From the NCBI RefSeq assembly GCF_029395475.1, contig NZ_CP113917.1, forward strand, positions 1,364,001 through 1,428,000: DNA of 64,000 nt, read 5' to 3'. Shown here piece by piece: positions 30,149-40,282 of this stretch. The stretch comes from Bifidobacterium sp. ESL0775 (GTDB lineage Bacteria; Actinomycetota; Actinomycetes; Actinomycetales; Bifidobacteriaceae). The position numbers and the translations under genes were made by a program. The first letter of the stretch is position 1; each line of letters starts with the position of its first letter. Below the pieces are notes generated by a model that saw only the letters and a list, made by a program, of their open reading frames with translations, ran no database searches and was not told the DNA's origin.

Positions 30149-30493
30149 ATGGAAATCGGATCGGTTGCCGAATGGGCCACAGCCGTCGCGGAGACCGCCG
30201 CGGTACTGGTCGCCTTGTTCCTCCCCTATTTCGAACGCCGCAGGGCGGACCGCAAAAGCACAAGGAACCTCAAGATCATGTTGCGGGGAATCGTGAGACG
30301 CGCGATAACGGACAACGATCCGAAATCCTTGGAGACGTTCCTCAATATCTCGACGTTCACGGACGCAGGCGAACGCGACAAGGAAACGTTGAATGTCGCC
30401 CAGCAGATCCTCGAGCTGTTTACGACGGAGAACACCGATGTCGAACGGCGCAATCGCGAGATCGAAGCCCTGCTCGACACCATACAGCCGTGA
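30149..30493 (+). CDS. Small membrane protein of unknown function
   Basis: A 114-residue protein. One N-terminal helix (VAEWATAVAETAAVLVALFLPYF, about 5-27) is followed by a very basic stretch (ERRRADRKSTRN) and a mostly charged, helical tail. The ATG at 30149 follows GGTGAAG. It stands alone between two minus-strand genes. The pattern resembles small membrane proteins found in accessory or phage-derived loci, but I do not recognise a family. Confidence 0.6.
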   Translation: MEIGSVAEWATAVAETAAVLVALFLPYFERRRADRKSTRNLKIMLRGIVRRAITDNDPKSLETFLNISTFTDAGERDKETLNVAQQILELFTTENTDVERRNREIEALLDTIQP

Positions 30494-30554
30494 TGCTTTC
30501 ACCTCTGAATTTCAGGGCGATTAATTAGAAGACACATACAAGGCAGTCCAAACG

Positions 30555-30600
30555 GGCCGCGGCTTCATCAATGGACATTGAAGCCGCGGCCGTTCTGTTT
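30555..30600. terminator. Bidirectional terminator
   Basis: GGCCGCGGCTTCA pairs with TGAAGCCGCGGCC (13 bp), followed by GTTCTGTTTCT, between the convergent small membrane protein gene and the aldo/keto reductase gene. Confidence 0.8.
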
Positions 30601-30629
30601 CTCGGCCATGAATCATGACCGGAATAAGC

Positions 30630-31478
30630 TCAGCGCTGGCTAGGATTATGGCCATCTGGATTCGGGTCGTCGAAGCCATTCAGCTTGGTCATGTCCGCGT
30701 CGCTGATGGTGAAGTCGACTTGGGCGTTGGCTTCGATATGGGCCCGGCTTGTGGCCTTGGGCAGTGGCAAAATGCCGTTCTGCAGGCAGTAGCGAATCGC
30801 CAGCTGGGCGGTGGAGACGCCGTATTCCTCGGCCATCGTCTTGAGCTCGGGAGAGCCAAGCAGCCCGCCGGTGGCCAGCGGAGAATAAGCCTCGATCAAA
30901 AGGCCGTGGGATTGCGCGAACGTCCTGTTTCTGGGTTCGGTGGCGCCGATGTAATACTGAATCTGGTTGACGGCGGGCACGGTTTGCGAGTGGTCGAGGA
31001 TGTTCTTCAAATCGTGGTCATCGAAATTCGACACACCGATCGCACGGACACGCCCGGTTGCGTATATCTTCTCCATCTCGCCCCATACGGCGAGATTCTC
31101 CTCATCCATGCGCATGTGTCCCGCATGGCTCCACGGCCAAGGCGCGTGAATCAGATAGAGGTCGAGCGTGTCAAGCCCGAGGTTTTCCATGGTCTGCTCG
31201 AAATGCGGCAACACCCAGTCGCTCTGCTTGACTTCAGCTGGAAGTTTCGAGGTCACGAAAATCTCATCGCGTGCGATCCCCGACTCGCGGATGGCGCGCC
31301 CGACGCTGCGCTCGTTGCCGTAGACGTAGGCGGTGTCGATGTGGCGGTAGCCCGCGTCCAGCGCCATCCGCACGGAATCGTAAGCCACCTCGCCGTCGGG
31401 AATCTGCCAAGTGCCGAATCCGATCTTGGGAATCTTCACGCCGTTGTTGAGCTTATAGGTATCGGTGAGAATCGTCAT
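30630..31478 (-). CDS. Aldo/keto reductase (AKR), first copy
   Basis: A 282-residue NADPH-dependent reductase of the bacterial 2,5-diketo-gluconate reductase type. The start NNGVKIPKIGFGTWQ, the catalytic Asp and Tyr in GYRHIDTAYVYGNE, the Lys in FVTSKLPAE and the His in LYLIHAPWPW make up the AKR tetrad. The NADPH-binding region reads LPLPKATSRAHIEAN. The natural carbonyl substrate is unknown. AAAGGCAGAAGCA precedes the ATG. A second, clearly related copy is encoded at 52.1-52.9 kb. Confidence 0.93.
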   Translation of the reverse strand: MTILTDTYKLNNGVKIPKIGFGTWQIPDGEVAYDSVRMALDAGYRHIDTAYVYGNERSVGRAIRESGIARDEIFVTSKLPAEVKQSDWVLPHFEQTMENLGLDTLDLYLIHAPWPWSHAGHMRMDEENLAVWGEMEKIYATGRVRAIGVSNFDDHDLKNILDHSQTVPAVNQIQYYIGATEPRNRTFAQSHGLLIEAYSPLATGGLLGSPELKTMAEEYGVSTAQLAIRYCLQNGILPLPKATSRAHIEANAQVDFTISDADMTKLNGFDDPNPDGHNPSQR

Positions 31479-31516
31479 TGCTTCTGCCTTTCAGTTCGTC
31501 GTGAAACCGATGCTGT

Positions 31517-32716
31517 TCAGTCTAGCCCCTCGTAGATATCTCGATGACGGATGATGACGAGACCGGCGGCGAACATCGTGACGATGACGACGAGGACGAG
31601 CAGGATGATTGGGGTCCACGTATGAAGCAGACCGTTCAAAGCGCCCAGCGCGACCGGGCCGATGGCGGCGAAGAGGTAGCCGCCGGACTGTGCCATGCCC
31701 GACAGCCGGGCGGTGTCGGCTGCCGACGTGGTGCGCTTCTGGAAGAACACGATGCAGATGCTGAACGAGGCCGCTGTCGCCAGTCCCATCGAAATCGCGG
31801 ATATGACATTGAGTGGCAGATTCGCGCCAGGAACGAGAACGCCCAGTATCCCCAATGCGAAGCCTCCCCCGGCGATGCCGTTGACGATTGCCAGCCCGTG
31901 CTTGCGCTCGGCGATCATCGGCACCGTCATCGTCAGCGGCATGCCACTGAGCTGGAAAAGCGTGGCGAGGTTGCCGGCGACCACGGCGCTGAAGCCGGCC
32001 GCCTGCCATATCGACGGCAGCCAGGTGAGCAACGAGTAATACAACATCGATTGCATGCCGAAATAGGCCAGGATTACCCATGCCAACGGCGAGCGCCACG
32101 GTGTCCTGTCGACAAGCGGACGAGCATCGGCTTTCGCCTCGATTTTGCTGTCGCCGGAAGACCTGGAGACCCAGATGAGCAGCCATGCAATCAGCGCGAC
32201 TGGGCCCATGGTGGCGAACAATCCCATGCTGCCTTTGATGCCGATATGTGAGGCGATGACGCCTGAGGTGGCGGTGCCCAACGAGGCGACCAGCACCTGC
32301 GCGGTGGTGTAGAGCGTGGTCTTGCCGGCGATGCTTTTGGGGAATCGCTCTTTGATGACCGCGGGCAGGAGGACATTGCCACCGGCGATGCCAATGCCAA
32401 GCGCGGCCGTTCCGATCAGCAGCGCCCAGACCGACGGGATGATGCGGATATAGCTGCCGACGCTCAACACGGCAAGCGCCATCACCAGCACTTTCACGCT
32501 GCCATGCCGCGCCCCGAACCTGCCCATCAGAGGCGAGGCAAGCGCAAAAGCCAGAAGAGGAATGGTGGTCAGGATTCCCGCCAACGAGGTCGGCAGACCG
32601 ATTTCGGCTTTGAGGTCCGGCAGGAGCGGCGGCATCATGGTGATCGGCATGCGGAGGTTCGCCCCGGCCAATACCAGCCCAAGAATAACCAACCATGTGC
32701 GTTTGCGCTTGCTCAC
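31517..32716 (-). CDS. MFS transporter, CynX/NimT type
   Basis: A 399-residue carrier with about twelve hydrophobic helices. The stretch LVLAGANLRMPITMMPPLLP in helix 1 and GIGIAGGNVLLPAVIKERFP (loop 2-3 region) are typical of the CynX/NimT group, whose members export or take up small organic solutes such as cyanate or nitroimidazole-like drugs. The substrate is unknown. The start is a GTG at 32716 preceded by AAAGGAATA. It lies 38 bp upstream of the reductase gene on the same strand, so the two may be co-transcribed. Confidence 0.88.
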   Translation of the reverse strand: MSKRKRTWLVILGLVLAGANLRMPITMMPPLLPDLKAEIGLPTSLAGILTTIPLLAFALASPLMGRFGARHGSVKVLVMALAVLSVGSYIRIIPSVWALLIGTAALGIGIAGGNVLLPAVIKERFPKSIAGKTTLYTTAQVLVASLGTATSGVIASHIGIKGSMGLFATMGPVALIAWLLIWVSRSSGDSKIEAKADARPLVDRTPWRSPLAWVILAYFGMQSMLYYSLLTWLPSIWQAAGFSAVVAGNLATLFQLSGMPLTMTVPMIAERKHGLAIVNGIAGGGFALGILGVLVPGANLPLNVISAISMGLATAASFSICIVFFQKRTTSAADTARLSGMAQSGGYLFAAIGPVALGALNGLLHTWTPIILLVLVVIVTMFAAGLVIIRHRDIYEGLD

Positions 32717-32775
32717 GCTATTCCTTTCGATATCTTGCCGATACTTATTTTTATTCCTTACAAAACAAAAACAAT

Positions 32776-32804
32776 AGTGCCCTTACGCCGAAACGCAGGG
32801 CACT
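32776..32804 (-). terminator. Terminator of guaA
   Basis: AGTGCCCT and AGGGCACT form an 8-bp stem. On the minus strand a run of T-rich sequence (ATTGTTTTTGTTTTG) follows, a textbook intrinsic terminator. Confidence 0.85.
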
Positions 32805-32845
32805 GCTGTCAATGCTCATTGATTACGCGATGAGCGCGGCCAATG

Positions 32846-34408
32846 TCACTCCCACTCGATGGTGGCCGGCGGCTTGGAGGTGCAGTCGAGCACCACACGG
32901 TTGATGCCGCGGCATTCGTTGGTGATGCGCGTGGAGATCGTGGCGAGCACGTCGTAGGGCAGACGGTACCAATCGGCGGTCATCGCGTCATCGGAGGAGA
33001 TCGGACGCAGCACGATCGGCGAGCCGTAGGTGCGTTCGTCGCCCTGCACGCCCACGGAATGGACGTTGGCCAGAAGCACCACCGGGCACTGCCAGATGTC
33101 GCGGTCGAGGCCAGCCTTGGTCATTTCCTCGCGGGCGATGGCGTCGGCCTCGCGCAGCAGGTCGAGACGTTCCTTGGTGACTTCTCCGATGATGCGGATG
33201 CCAAGACCCGGACCTGGGAACGGCTGACGCCAGACAATATTATCCGGCAGGCCGAGCTTGGTGCCGATGGCACGCACCTCGTCCTTGAAGAGGCTTCGCA
33301 ACGGCTCGATGAGCTTGAACTTGACGTCCTTAGGCAGGCCGCCGACGTTATGGTGCGACTTGATGTTGGCCGCGCCGTCGCCGCCTCCGGATTCGACGAC
33401 GTCCGGATAAAGCGTGCCCTGCACGAGGAACTTGACTTCCTTGCCGCGTGCGCCGGCCTCCTCAAGCACCTGCTTTTGGGCCTTTTCGAAGGTGCGGATA
33501 AACTTCTCTCCGATGATCTTACGCTTGCGTTCCGGCTCGGTGACGCCCTTCAGGGCCGTGAGGAACTCCTCGGAAGCATCGACTTCGATGAGGCGGATGC
33601 CAGTGGCCTTGACGAAATCATGGCGGACCTGTTCGGCCTCGCCCTTGCGCAGCATGCCGTGGTCGACGAAGACGCAGGTGAGCTGGTCGCCGATGGCCTT
33701 GTGCACCAAGGTCGCCGCGACGGCGGAATCCACACCACCCGAAAGCCCACAGATGACCTCGGCGTCGCCGACCTCCTCACGAATTTTCTTGACCTGCGTG
33801 TCGATGATGTTGTCGGCGTCCCAATCGCTGGGCAGACCAGCGCACTGGTGCAAGAACGTGGAGAACAATTCATTGCCGAGCGGGGTGTGCTTGACCTCTG
33901 GATGCCACTGCACGCCGTAAAGCTTGCGGGACTCATCCTCCATAGCCGCGACCGGCGCGCCTTCGGTGTGCGCGAGCACCTTGAAGCCTTTCGGCGCCTC
34001 CTCGACGGCGACACCATGGCTCATCCAAGTGGTCTGCTCCGCGGGAGAATCGGCAAGCACGCCCTCGGCGTCGTCGATCACCACTTCGGTCTTGCCGTAT
34101 TCGCCGAGCGCGGCCTTGTCGACCTTGCCACCCAGTTCGTTGGCCATGACCTGGAAGCCGTAGCAGATGCCGAGCACCGGCACCCCGGCCTCAAAAATCT
34201 TCTTATCGATGTCGGGAGCGCCAGGCTCGTAAACGGAAGCAGGGCCACCGGAAAGGATGATGGCCTTCGGGTCCTTGGCCAGCATCTCGTCCACCGGCAT
34301 GGAATGCGGCACCAATTCGGAATAGACATGCGCCTCGCGCACGCGCCGCGCGATCAGCTGGGCGTATTGCGCGCCGAAGTCAACGACAAGCACTGGACCT
34401 TTTGCCAT
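32846..34408 (-). CDS. guaA: GMP synthase (glutamine-hydrolysing)
   Basis: A 520-residue enzyme that aminates XMP to GMP. The N-terminal class I amidotransferase domain has the nucleophile C82 in [10 protein letters not shown]. The ATP pyrophosphatase P-loop is [14 protein letters not shown] (about 223-236). The protein ends [13 protein letters not shown], the normal GuaA C terminus. It completes the route from xanthine (Xpt product XMP) to GMP. Gene is single, with its own terminator. The upstream side abuts the AT-rich restriction-modification island. Confidence 0.97.
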   Translation of the reverse strand: MAKGPVLVVDFGAQYAQLIARRVREAHVYSELVPHSMPVDEMLAKDPKAIILSGGPASVYEPGAPDIDKKIFEAGVPVLGICYGFQVMANELGGKVDKAALGEYGKTEVVIDDAEGVLADSPAEQTTWMSHGVAVEEAPKGFKVLAHTEGAPVAAMEDESRKLYGVQWHPEVKHTPLGNELFSTFLHQCAGLPSDWDADNIIDTQVKKIREEVGDAEVICGLSGGVDSAVAATLVHKAIGDQLTCVFVDHGMLRKGEAEQVRHDFVKATGIRLIEVDASEEFLTALKGVTEPERKRKIIGEKFIRTFEKAQKQVLEEAGARGKEVKFLVQGTLYPDVVESGGGDGAANIKSHHNVGGLPKDVKFKLIEPLRSLFKDEVRAIGTKLGLPDNIVWRQPFPGPGLGIRIIGEVTKERLDLLREADAIAREEMTKAGLDRDIWQCPVVLLANVHSVGVQGDERTYGSPIVLRPISSDDAMTADWYRLPYDVLATISTRITNECRGINRVVLDCTSKPPATIEWE

Positions 34409-34471
34409 GGATTCTCCCTACGAAATTTATGAAATTGATATTTTTACGATTATAACGAGATACTAAACCAA

Positions 34472-35569
34472 TCAAACTGTAATGAAAAGTATCTCACACC
34501 TTGCAGTATATTGCTGATTTTGCCAATTGAAGTGAATAAGGTCCGGTCCATTCTCAATGCATTCTTCCAGCTTTTCATTTATACTTGTCTTCAACAAGTC
34601 CAAATTACGCTTAAGCTTCCATGATTCAAACATATTATTTGTATTGACGAGTATCAAATAAAATCGATTAGCAGCATCAAAACGTCTTTCTCCTTGATGT
34701 TCATATAACCACCGTTCTAGAGAAACTGAATCTTGCATTGCATCTTCGACAAAATGCCTCTTTTTAATATCAAGATTTTGAATGAAGTCCTGCGCATCTT
34801 CTGATCGCGTTCTTTCCCGTAAACAATTCTGCAGATATTCATTCAATCCCCTCTGAGGAATTCCATCGGGATTCACAGAAATGTGTTCTCTTCTACACTG
34901 CCTCTTTACTTGCGCTATCTCACTGCCTTCATGCAGCTTTCTGAAACAATCTTCTAGATATTGCTTTGGAAAATATGTGACTTTTAAGTCAAAAGGCACA
35001 TCATTAATGAAGAAATCAATTTTTTGAATTCTGCCTACAGTAGGAGTGATATGTTCACTTTGTTTAAATATATCCTCAATAAGAATAGAACTCCAATGAT
35101 TATACCAAGATGTCATGGTATAACCCCTCATACTTTCAAAAACCCTTCCTTCAACAGCTTCACAAATATCTCTATATCTTGGCAACTTGTCAACATAATT
35201 ATGAACTATGTTTTTTTCCAAGCTATCAGCCTGTGAGCCTCCCCAATCTAAACTATGCAATTGTGAAAGTTCCGTTACCAATTCATCCTGAGTTAATTCC
35301 CTGTTCTCAAGTTCAAGAACATATTGTTGATTGATAAACTCTTTGATGTCATTCACGGTTATATCATCACTGTCAAAAACTTCATTAACTATTTCAGCCG
35401 TATGAAGAGTTGCGTCTAACCCAAAATTCTCTGCAAGAGGCCTTATTTGTTGTTGTTTTGAAACACTTCTGACATAATAAAATCGCTTAGCTTGTTCCGG
35501 ATTTTGATTTATCACGTCAAAATCATTATTGTCAAATCTTTCACTTAACTGTTCATAAGTAGTGTTCAT
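34472..35569 (-). CDS. Predicted type II restriction endonuclease (PD-(D/E)xK-like)
   Basis: A 365-residue protein of unfamiliar family. In the middle, IQKIDFFINDVPFDLKVT (about 182-198) fits the PD-(D/E)xK nuclease core: D185, then D194-L-K196, with an upstream Glu at about 165. The start codon overlaps the methyltransferase stop (ATGA), and GGAG lies 6 bases upstream, so the two are translationally coupled. The partner gene encodes a DNA methyltransferase, which makes a restriction enzyme the most likely function. The coding sequence is AT-rich compared with all neighbours, a sign of transfer. The recognition sequence cannot be read from it. Confidence 0.65.
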   Translation of the reverse strand: MNTTYEQLSERFDNNDFDVINQNPEQAKRFYYVRSVSKQQQIRPLAENFGLDATLHTAEIVNEVFDSDDITVNDIKEFINQQYVLELENRELTQDELVTELSQLHSLDWGGSQADSLEKNIVHNYVDKLPRYRDICEAVEGRVFESMRGYTMTSWYNHWSSILIEDIFKQSEHITPTVGRIQKIDFFINDVPFDLKVTYFPKQYLEDCFRKLHEGSEIAQVKRQCRREHISVNPDGIPQRGLNEYLQNCLRERTRSEDAQDFIQNLDIKKRHFVEDAMQDSVSLERWLYEHQGERRFDAANRFYLILVNTNNMFESWKLKRNLDLLKTSINEKLEECIENGPDLIHFNWQNQQYTARCEILFITV

Positions 35570-37152
35570 ACCAATCTCCATTCGTTGACTTCGCTGTCAT
35601 AATCAGCAATTTCTGATAATAACTTATCAAAAGACAATTCATCTACAGTTACTTCAGCTTTGAAAATTGTTTGAATGACAATTTGGATTATTCGGTTAGT
35701 CGATAATGAAGAAACGGATAAAGCTTCAGTAATAATTTTTCGGACAAAATTCTGTGTCTCTGTTTTAGATAGGGCTTTTACGTTTGGAACGACATCTCTC
35801 TTAACCAAGACGAATAACATATCTCCTTGAATAACCTTTTTCCTATTTAGTTGCCTGGGAGAAAAAGTTTTCTGCACGATAACATCAAGAGACTTTAACT
35901 GGAAACCGCAAGATATTACCGCGTTAACGATAGCCTCCCATTCAAAACCCGATAAAGAATTGAAAGTAAAAGCGAAGAAATGATCTGTTTTAAGCACACG
36001 ATAAATTTCTTTACAAGCAGCAAAAATATCGTTCTTAAACCTTTCACAGTCATGTTCACGAGAGATTGCATTTGAAATAACAATCTCATCGTCATAATCC
36101 ACCGGCATTTTTAGCCAAGAATTCCAAATGATACTTTGCTCGAAATATGGAACGGTATCCCCATAAGGAAAATCAGTAAATATAAAATCAACAGATCTGG
36201 AAGGAAAATTGATTAAATTTTTAGAATTCAGATTTGTTATTTTATATCTACCACGGTTATCTTTATCCGGGATTAACTGTAAAAACTGCTTTTTACCGTC
36301 CTTGATACGCTTTACACGGTTGAGGAAATAATGCCATACATTATTTTCTATATATGTTTTTCCCGTATAAAAACCTGTCATCCATGCCCCAGATGAAAGC
36401 TGGCCTCTACTTTTAATTGGAGGTACCAATCTCGAGGCATTAGCCAGATTCGCAGTGAAAGCAAAAAGTAACAAATCTTTTTCTGTGGAATCAGGCAAAT
36501 TCAAAATCAACGCATGAAGTTTGGCATGGAAAAACAAAGAGCGTTTCGGAAATAAATCCTTAATCCTCATATTCTTTTTTGCCGAAATACGTGGATTTTC
36601 AAATAAATGATCATCGGGAAACCAATCTTTAATAACCATTGCTTGTTCCGCTTCGATTAAATCATTTTTTTCTTGTTCATTTAATGAAATAACTTGAGCC
36701 TTGCCTGAAGATGGTTTGACTTTAATCGATAAAGGAACATCATTATTATCTCGTAGAATCGAGATAATCTCTTTTACCTCACCATTCTTAATATATGTGT
36801 AATATTTTTTTATGTAAGGGTGTATTTGTTGACTGATTCTCTGTAGCATCAAATCAAAACGAGAAAAATCGACATCTTCGGAAAGAACATTCCTATTTAT
36901 AAAGTTTGCCGCTGGATTCAAATCATTACTGATAACGTTTCTACCGGTGAGAACAGACTCTATTGCAACTCCACCATATCCTGCAAACGGATCAAAAACA
37001 AGATCCCCGGGATTGGTATATTTCAACAGAATTTCGCGAATATCACTTCCTGGCTTCTTCCCCCAATACTTATGCATTGCATATACTCGGCGGTCATCAA
37101 ACAAATGATCAGCATCTAATATATCTGATGAAGCCTTGTTGTTTAGTAACAC
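35566..37152 (-). CDS. DNA methyltransferase of a restriction-modification pair
   Basis: A 528-residue protein with the S-adenosylmethionine motif FDPFAGYGGVAIES (53-66) and, near residues 326-340, the catalytic region FTDFPYGDTVPYFEQS. That resembles the (D/N/S)PP(Y/F) motif IV of amino-methyltransferases but reads DFPY, an unusual variant also hinting at the DUF1156-like branch. Motif order (I before IV) suits a beta or related class enzyme. A long insert lies between them. The N-terminal RRVYAMHKYWGKKPG recurs in this branch. AT-rich and coupled to the nuclease gene. The methylated base is not certain. Confidence 0.82.
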   Translation of the reverse strand: MLLNNKASSDILDADHLFDDRRVYAMHKYWGKKPGSDIREILLKYTNPGDLVFDPFAGYGGVAIESVLTGRNVISNDLNPAANFINRNVLSEDVDFSRFDLMLQRISQQIHPYIKKYYTYIKNGEVKEIISILRDNNDVPLSIKVKPSSGKAQVISLNEQEKNDLIEAEQAMVIKDWFPDDHLFENPRISAKKNMRIKDLFPKRSLFFHAKLHALILNLPDSTEKDLLLFAFTANLANASRLVPPIKSRGQLSSGAWMTGFYTGKTYIENNVWHYFLNRVKRIKDGKKQFLQLIPDKDNRGRYKITNLNSKNLINFPSRSVDFIFTDFPYGDTVPYFEQSIIWNSWLKMPVDYDDEIVISNAISREHDCERFKNDIFAACKEIYRVLKTDHFFAFTFNSLSGFEWEAIVNAVISCGFQLKSLDVIVQKTFSPRQLNRKKVIQGDMLFVLVKRDVVPNVKALSKTETQNFVRKIITEALSVSSLSTNRIIQIVIQTIFKAEVTVDELSFDKLLSEIADYDSEVNEWRLV

Positions 37153-37600
37153 GACAATCCCTTATATTTAAAACTCAAAAATTTATAGTATATAAAATTA
37201 TATTAAACTCTTGTCATTTAAATAATGACCCGATTTTATGCTTAAAGTGTGCAAAGCAACATCACAAAAAACAACACCACAAAAAACAACACGCCGCGTG
37301 AATTTTCTGTGAATCGAACATCGATAAGCGTTGGCAGCTCATGATTTTCGGCTCAATTCCAACGTTTATAAGTTGTTTTTTTACGTGCGGAAATCTCACA
37401 TATTTTTTGTAGAATACACCATTACCTAACAAAAATATCCCAATTGTGCACATAGGTGCAAAAAAACGTCCAAAAGTCTGAGTCGGCACGTAAAGTGAAC
37501 ATCGATTGGGCACGAACCCTGAACATCAATAGTAGCAAGGGTTTGGGCCTGAAGAAAATAATCAATTGCACACAATGTGTACAGGAGTACAGGAGCATAA
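37153..37600. promoter_or_regulatory. Long upstream region of xfp
   Basis: A 448-base gap with no gene. A 15-base unit (CACAAAAAACAACAC-like) occurs twice in tandem near 37262-37291. The 10-base motif GAACATCGAT occurs at 37316-37325 and 37497-37506, and as GAACATCAAT at 37521-37530; the last two start 24 bases apart. Two TACAGGAG copies precede the xfp start, the second placed as ribosome site. The GAACATC repeats are candidate operators of the highly expressed xfp gene. Confidence 0.5.
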
Positions 37601-40081
37601 ATGACTAGTCCTGTTATTGGCACCCCGTGGAAGAAGCTCGGCAAGCCGGTTTCTGATGAGGCTCTCGAAGGAGTCGACAAGTATTGGCGCACCGCCAACT
37701 ATCTTTCCATCGGCCAGATTTATCTGCGTAGCAACCCTCTGATGAAGGAGCCCTTCACCCGCAAGGACGTCAAGTACCGTCTCGTGGGCCACTGGGGCAC
37801 CACCCCGGGCCTGAACTTCCTGTTCGGCCACATCAACCGTCTCATCGCCGACCACCAGCAGAACACCGTGTTCATCATGGGTCCCGGCCACGGCGGCCCT
37901 GCAGGCACCTCGCAGTCCTATCTCGACGGCACCTACACCGAGTATTATCCGAACATCACCAAGGATGAGAACGGACTGCAGAAGTTCTTCCGCCAGTTCT
38001 CCTATCCGGGTGGCATCCCCTCCCACTACGCTCCGGAGACCCCGGGCTCCATTCATGAGGGCGGCGAGCTCGGCTACGCGCTGAGCCACGCTTATGGCGC
38101 CATCATGAACAACCCGAGCCTCTTCGTGCCCGCGGTGGTCGGTGATGGCGAGGCCGAGACCGGCCCGCTCGCGACCAGCTGGCAGTCCAACAAGCTCGTC
38201 AACCCGCGCACCGATGGCATCGTGCTGCCGATCCTGCACCTGAACGGCTACAAGATCGCCAACCCGTCCATTCTTTCCCGTATCCCCGATGAGGAGCTCC
38301 ACGAGTTCTTCGAGGGCATGGGCTATGAGCCTTACGAGTTCGTCGCTGGCTTCGACGATGAGGACCACATGTCCATCCACCGCCGCTTCGCCGACATGCT
38401 CGAAGAGGTCTTCGACAAGATCTGCGACATCAAGGCCAAGGCTCAGACCGACGACATGGATCGCCCGACCTACCCGATGATCATCTTCCGCACGCCGAAG
38501 GGCTGGACCTGCCCGAAGTACATCGACGGCAAGAAGACCGAAGGCTCCTGGCGCGCCCACCAGGTGCCGCTGGCCAGCGCCCGCGACACCGAGGCCCACT
38601 TCCAGGTCCTCAAGGGCTGGATGGAATCCTACAAGCCGGAAGAGCTCTTCGACGAGAAGGGCGCCATCCGTCCCGAAGTCACCGCGTTCATGCCGCAAGG
38701 CGAACTGCGTCTGGGCCAGAACCCGAACGCCAACGGCGGCCGCATCCGCGAGGATCTGAAGCTCCCCGATCTCGACGCTTACGAAGTCAAGGGCGTCAAG
38801 GAGTTCGGCCACGGCTGGGGCCAGCTTGAGGCCACCCGCCAGCTGGGCAACTACACCCGCGACATCATCAAGATGAACCCGGATTCGTTCCGCATCTTCG
38901 GACCTGACGAGACCGCTTCCAACCGTCTGCAGGCCGCTTATGAGGTCACCAACAAGCAGTGGGACAACGGCTATCTCTCCGAGCAGACCGATGAGCACAT
39001 GGCTGTCACCGGCCAGGTCATCGAGCAACTCTCCGAGCACCAGATGGAAGGCTTCCTCGAGGGCTATGTCTTGACCGGCCGCCATGGCATCTGGAGCACC
39101 TACGAGTCCTTCGCCCATGTGATCGACTCCATGCTGAACCAGCACGCCAAGTGGCTCGAGGCCACGGTTCGTCACATCCCGTGGCGCAAGCCCGTCGCTT
39201 CGATCAACATGCTGATCTCCTCGCACGTGTGGCGTCAGGATCACAACGGCTTCTCCCATCAGGACCCGGGCGTGAGCTCCGTCCTGCTGAACAAGACGTT
39301 CAACAACGACCATGTCGTGGCCGAGTACTTCCCCGCCGACGCCAACATGCTGCTGGCCGTCGCCGAGAAGTCCTTCAAGTCCACCAACAAGATCAACGCC
39401 ATCTTCGCCGGCAAGCAGCCTGCCGCCACCTGGCAGACCCTCGACGAGGCTCGTGAAGAGCTCGAGAAGGGCGCAGCCGAGTGGAAGTGGGCCTCCACCG
39501 CCAAGAACAACGACGAAGCGCAGATCGTGCTCGCCTGCGTCGGCGACGTCCCCACCTTGGAGACGATGGCCGCCAGCGAGAAGCTCAAGGAGTTCGGCAT
39601 CAAGTTCAAGGTCGTCAACGTCGTTGACATCCTGAAGCTGCAGAGCCCCAAGGACAACGACGAGGCCCTGACCGACGACGAGTTCACAGAACTCTTCACC
39701 GCCGACAAGCCGGTCCTCTTCGCGTACCACTCCTATGCCCACGACATCCAGTCCATCATCTTCAACCGCCCGAACCACGATAACTTCAACGTTCACGGTT
39801 ACAAGGAAGAGGGCTCCACCACCACGCCGTACGACATGGTGCGCGTCAACGACATGGATCGCTACGAGCTGACCGCCGAGGTGCTGCGCACCCTCGACGC
39901 CGACAAGTACGGCCACGAGATCGACAAGCTGGAGCAGTTCCGCAAGGACGCCTTCCAGTTCGCGGTCGACGAGGGCTACGATCATCCGGATTACACCGGC
40001 TTCGTGTACTCCGACGTGAAGAACCAGGACGCCAAGGCGACCGCCAAGGCCGCCATGAGCACTGGCAGCGACAACGAGTGA
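37601..40081 (+). CDS. xfp: Xylulose-5-phosphate/fructose-6-phosphate phosphoketolase
   Basis: An 826-residue thiamine diphosphate enzyme and the hallmark of the bifid shunt. It splits fructose-6-P or xylulose-5-P with phosphate to acetyl-P and erythrose-4-P or glyceraldehyde-3-P. Landmarks are the N terminus [47 protein letters not shown], the TPP/metal motif [22 protein letters not shown]-like [11 protein letters not shown] and [13 protein letters not shown]. The length is that of bifidobacterial enzymes. Codon use is strongly biased, fitting high expression. Pta and AckA, which use acetyl-P, are encoded next. Confidence 0.98.
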   Translation: MTSPVIGTPWKKLGKPVSDEALEGVDKYWRTANYLSIGQIYLRSNPLMKEPFTRKDVKYRLVGHWGTTPGLNFLFGHINRLIADHQQNTVFIMGPGHGGPAGTSQSYLDGTYTEYYPNITKDENGLQKFFRQFSYPGGIPSHYAPETPGSIHEGGELGYALSHAYGAIMNNPSLFVPAVVGDGEAETGPLATSWQSNKLVNPRTDGIVLPILHLNGYKIANPSILSRIPDEELHEFFEGMGYEPYEFVAGFDDEDHMSIHRRFADMLEEVFDKICDIKAKAQTDDMDRPTYPMIIFRTPKGWTCPKYIDGKKTEGSWRAHQVPLASARDTEAHFQVLKGWMESYKPEELFDEKGAIRPEVTAFMPQGELRLGQNPNANGGRIREDLKLPDLDAYEVKGVKEFGHGWGQLEATRQLGNYTRDIIKMNPDSFRIFGPDETASNRLQAAYEVTNKQWDNGYLSEQTDEHMAVTGQVIEQLSEHQMEGFLEGYVLTGRHGIWSTYESFAHVIDSMLNQHAKWLEATVRHIPWRKPVASINMLISSHVWRQDHNGFSHQDPGVSSVLLNKTFNNDHVVAEYFPADANMLLAVAEKSFKSTNKINAIFAGKQPAATWQTLDEAREELEKGAAEWKWASTAKNNDEAQIVLACVGDVPTLETMAASEKLKEFGIKFKVVNVVDILKLQSPKDNDEALTDDEFTELFTADKPVLFAYHSYAHDIQSIIFNRPNHDNFNVHGYKEEGSTTTPYDMVRVNDMDRYELTAEVLRTLDADKYGHEIDKLEQFRKDAFQFAVDEGYDHPDYTGFVYSDVKNQDAKATAKAAMSTGSDNE

Positions 40082-40122
40082 GCTAATTCTTACCCGGTTG
40101 CGCTTCACGTAGCCACGTAATG

Positions 40123-40160
40123 AAAGGGACATCAGGTTTCGGCCTGATGTCCCTTTTGTT
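40123..40160 (+). terminator. Terminator of xfp
   Basis: AAAGGGACATCAGG, loop TTTCGG, CCTGATGTCCCTTT, then TTGTTG. A standard intrinsic terminator 41 bp after the stop codon. Confidence 0.9.
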
Positions 40161-40282
40161 GTCGGTTATGTTCTTTGCGATGCGGAAACATTCCCTACGT
40201 CACACCTTCGCATAAAATGGAAGGGATCGATATCGTTGTTGATCGAAACAATCGTGCGCATAATGCACAAAGGAGTTACATC

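Noticed and set aside
31491..32696. 401-codon alternative frame over the MFS gene
   Set aside because: His/Arg/Gly-rich shadow translation; the other frame has twelve hydrophobic helices and a ribosome site.
37260..37301. Tandem CACAAAAAACAAC repeat as an iteron or origin
   Set aside because: Only two units in AT-rich DNA, no replication gene nearby; too little for an origin.
37562..40132. 856-codon ORF antisense to xfp
   Set aside because: Long open frames opposite highly biased, highly expressed genes are expected; the xfp reading is certain and this one has no recognisable domain or start signal.
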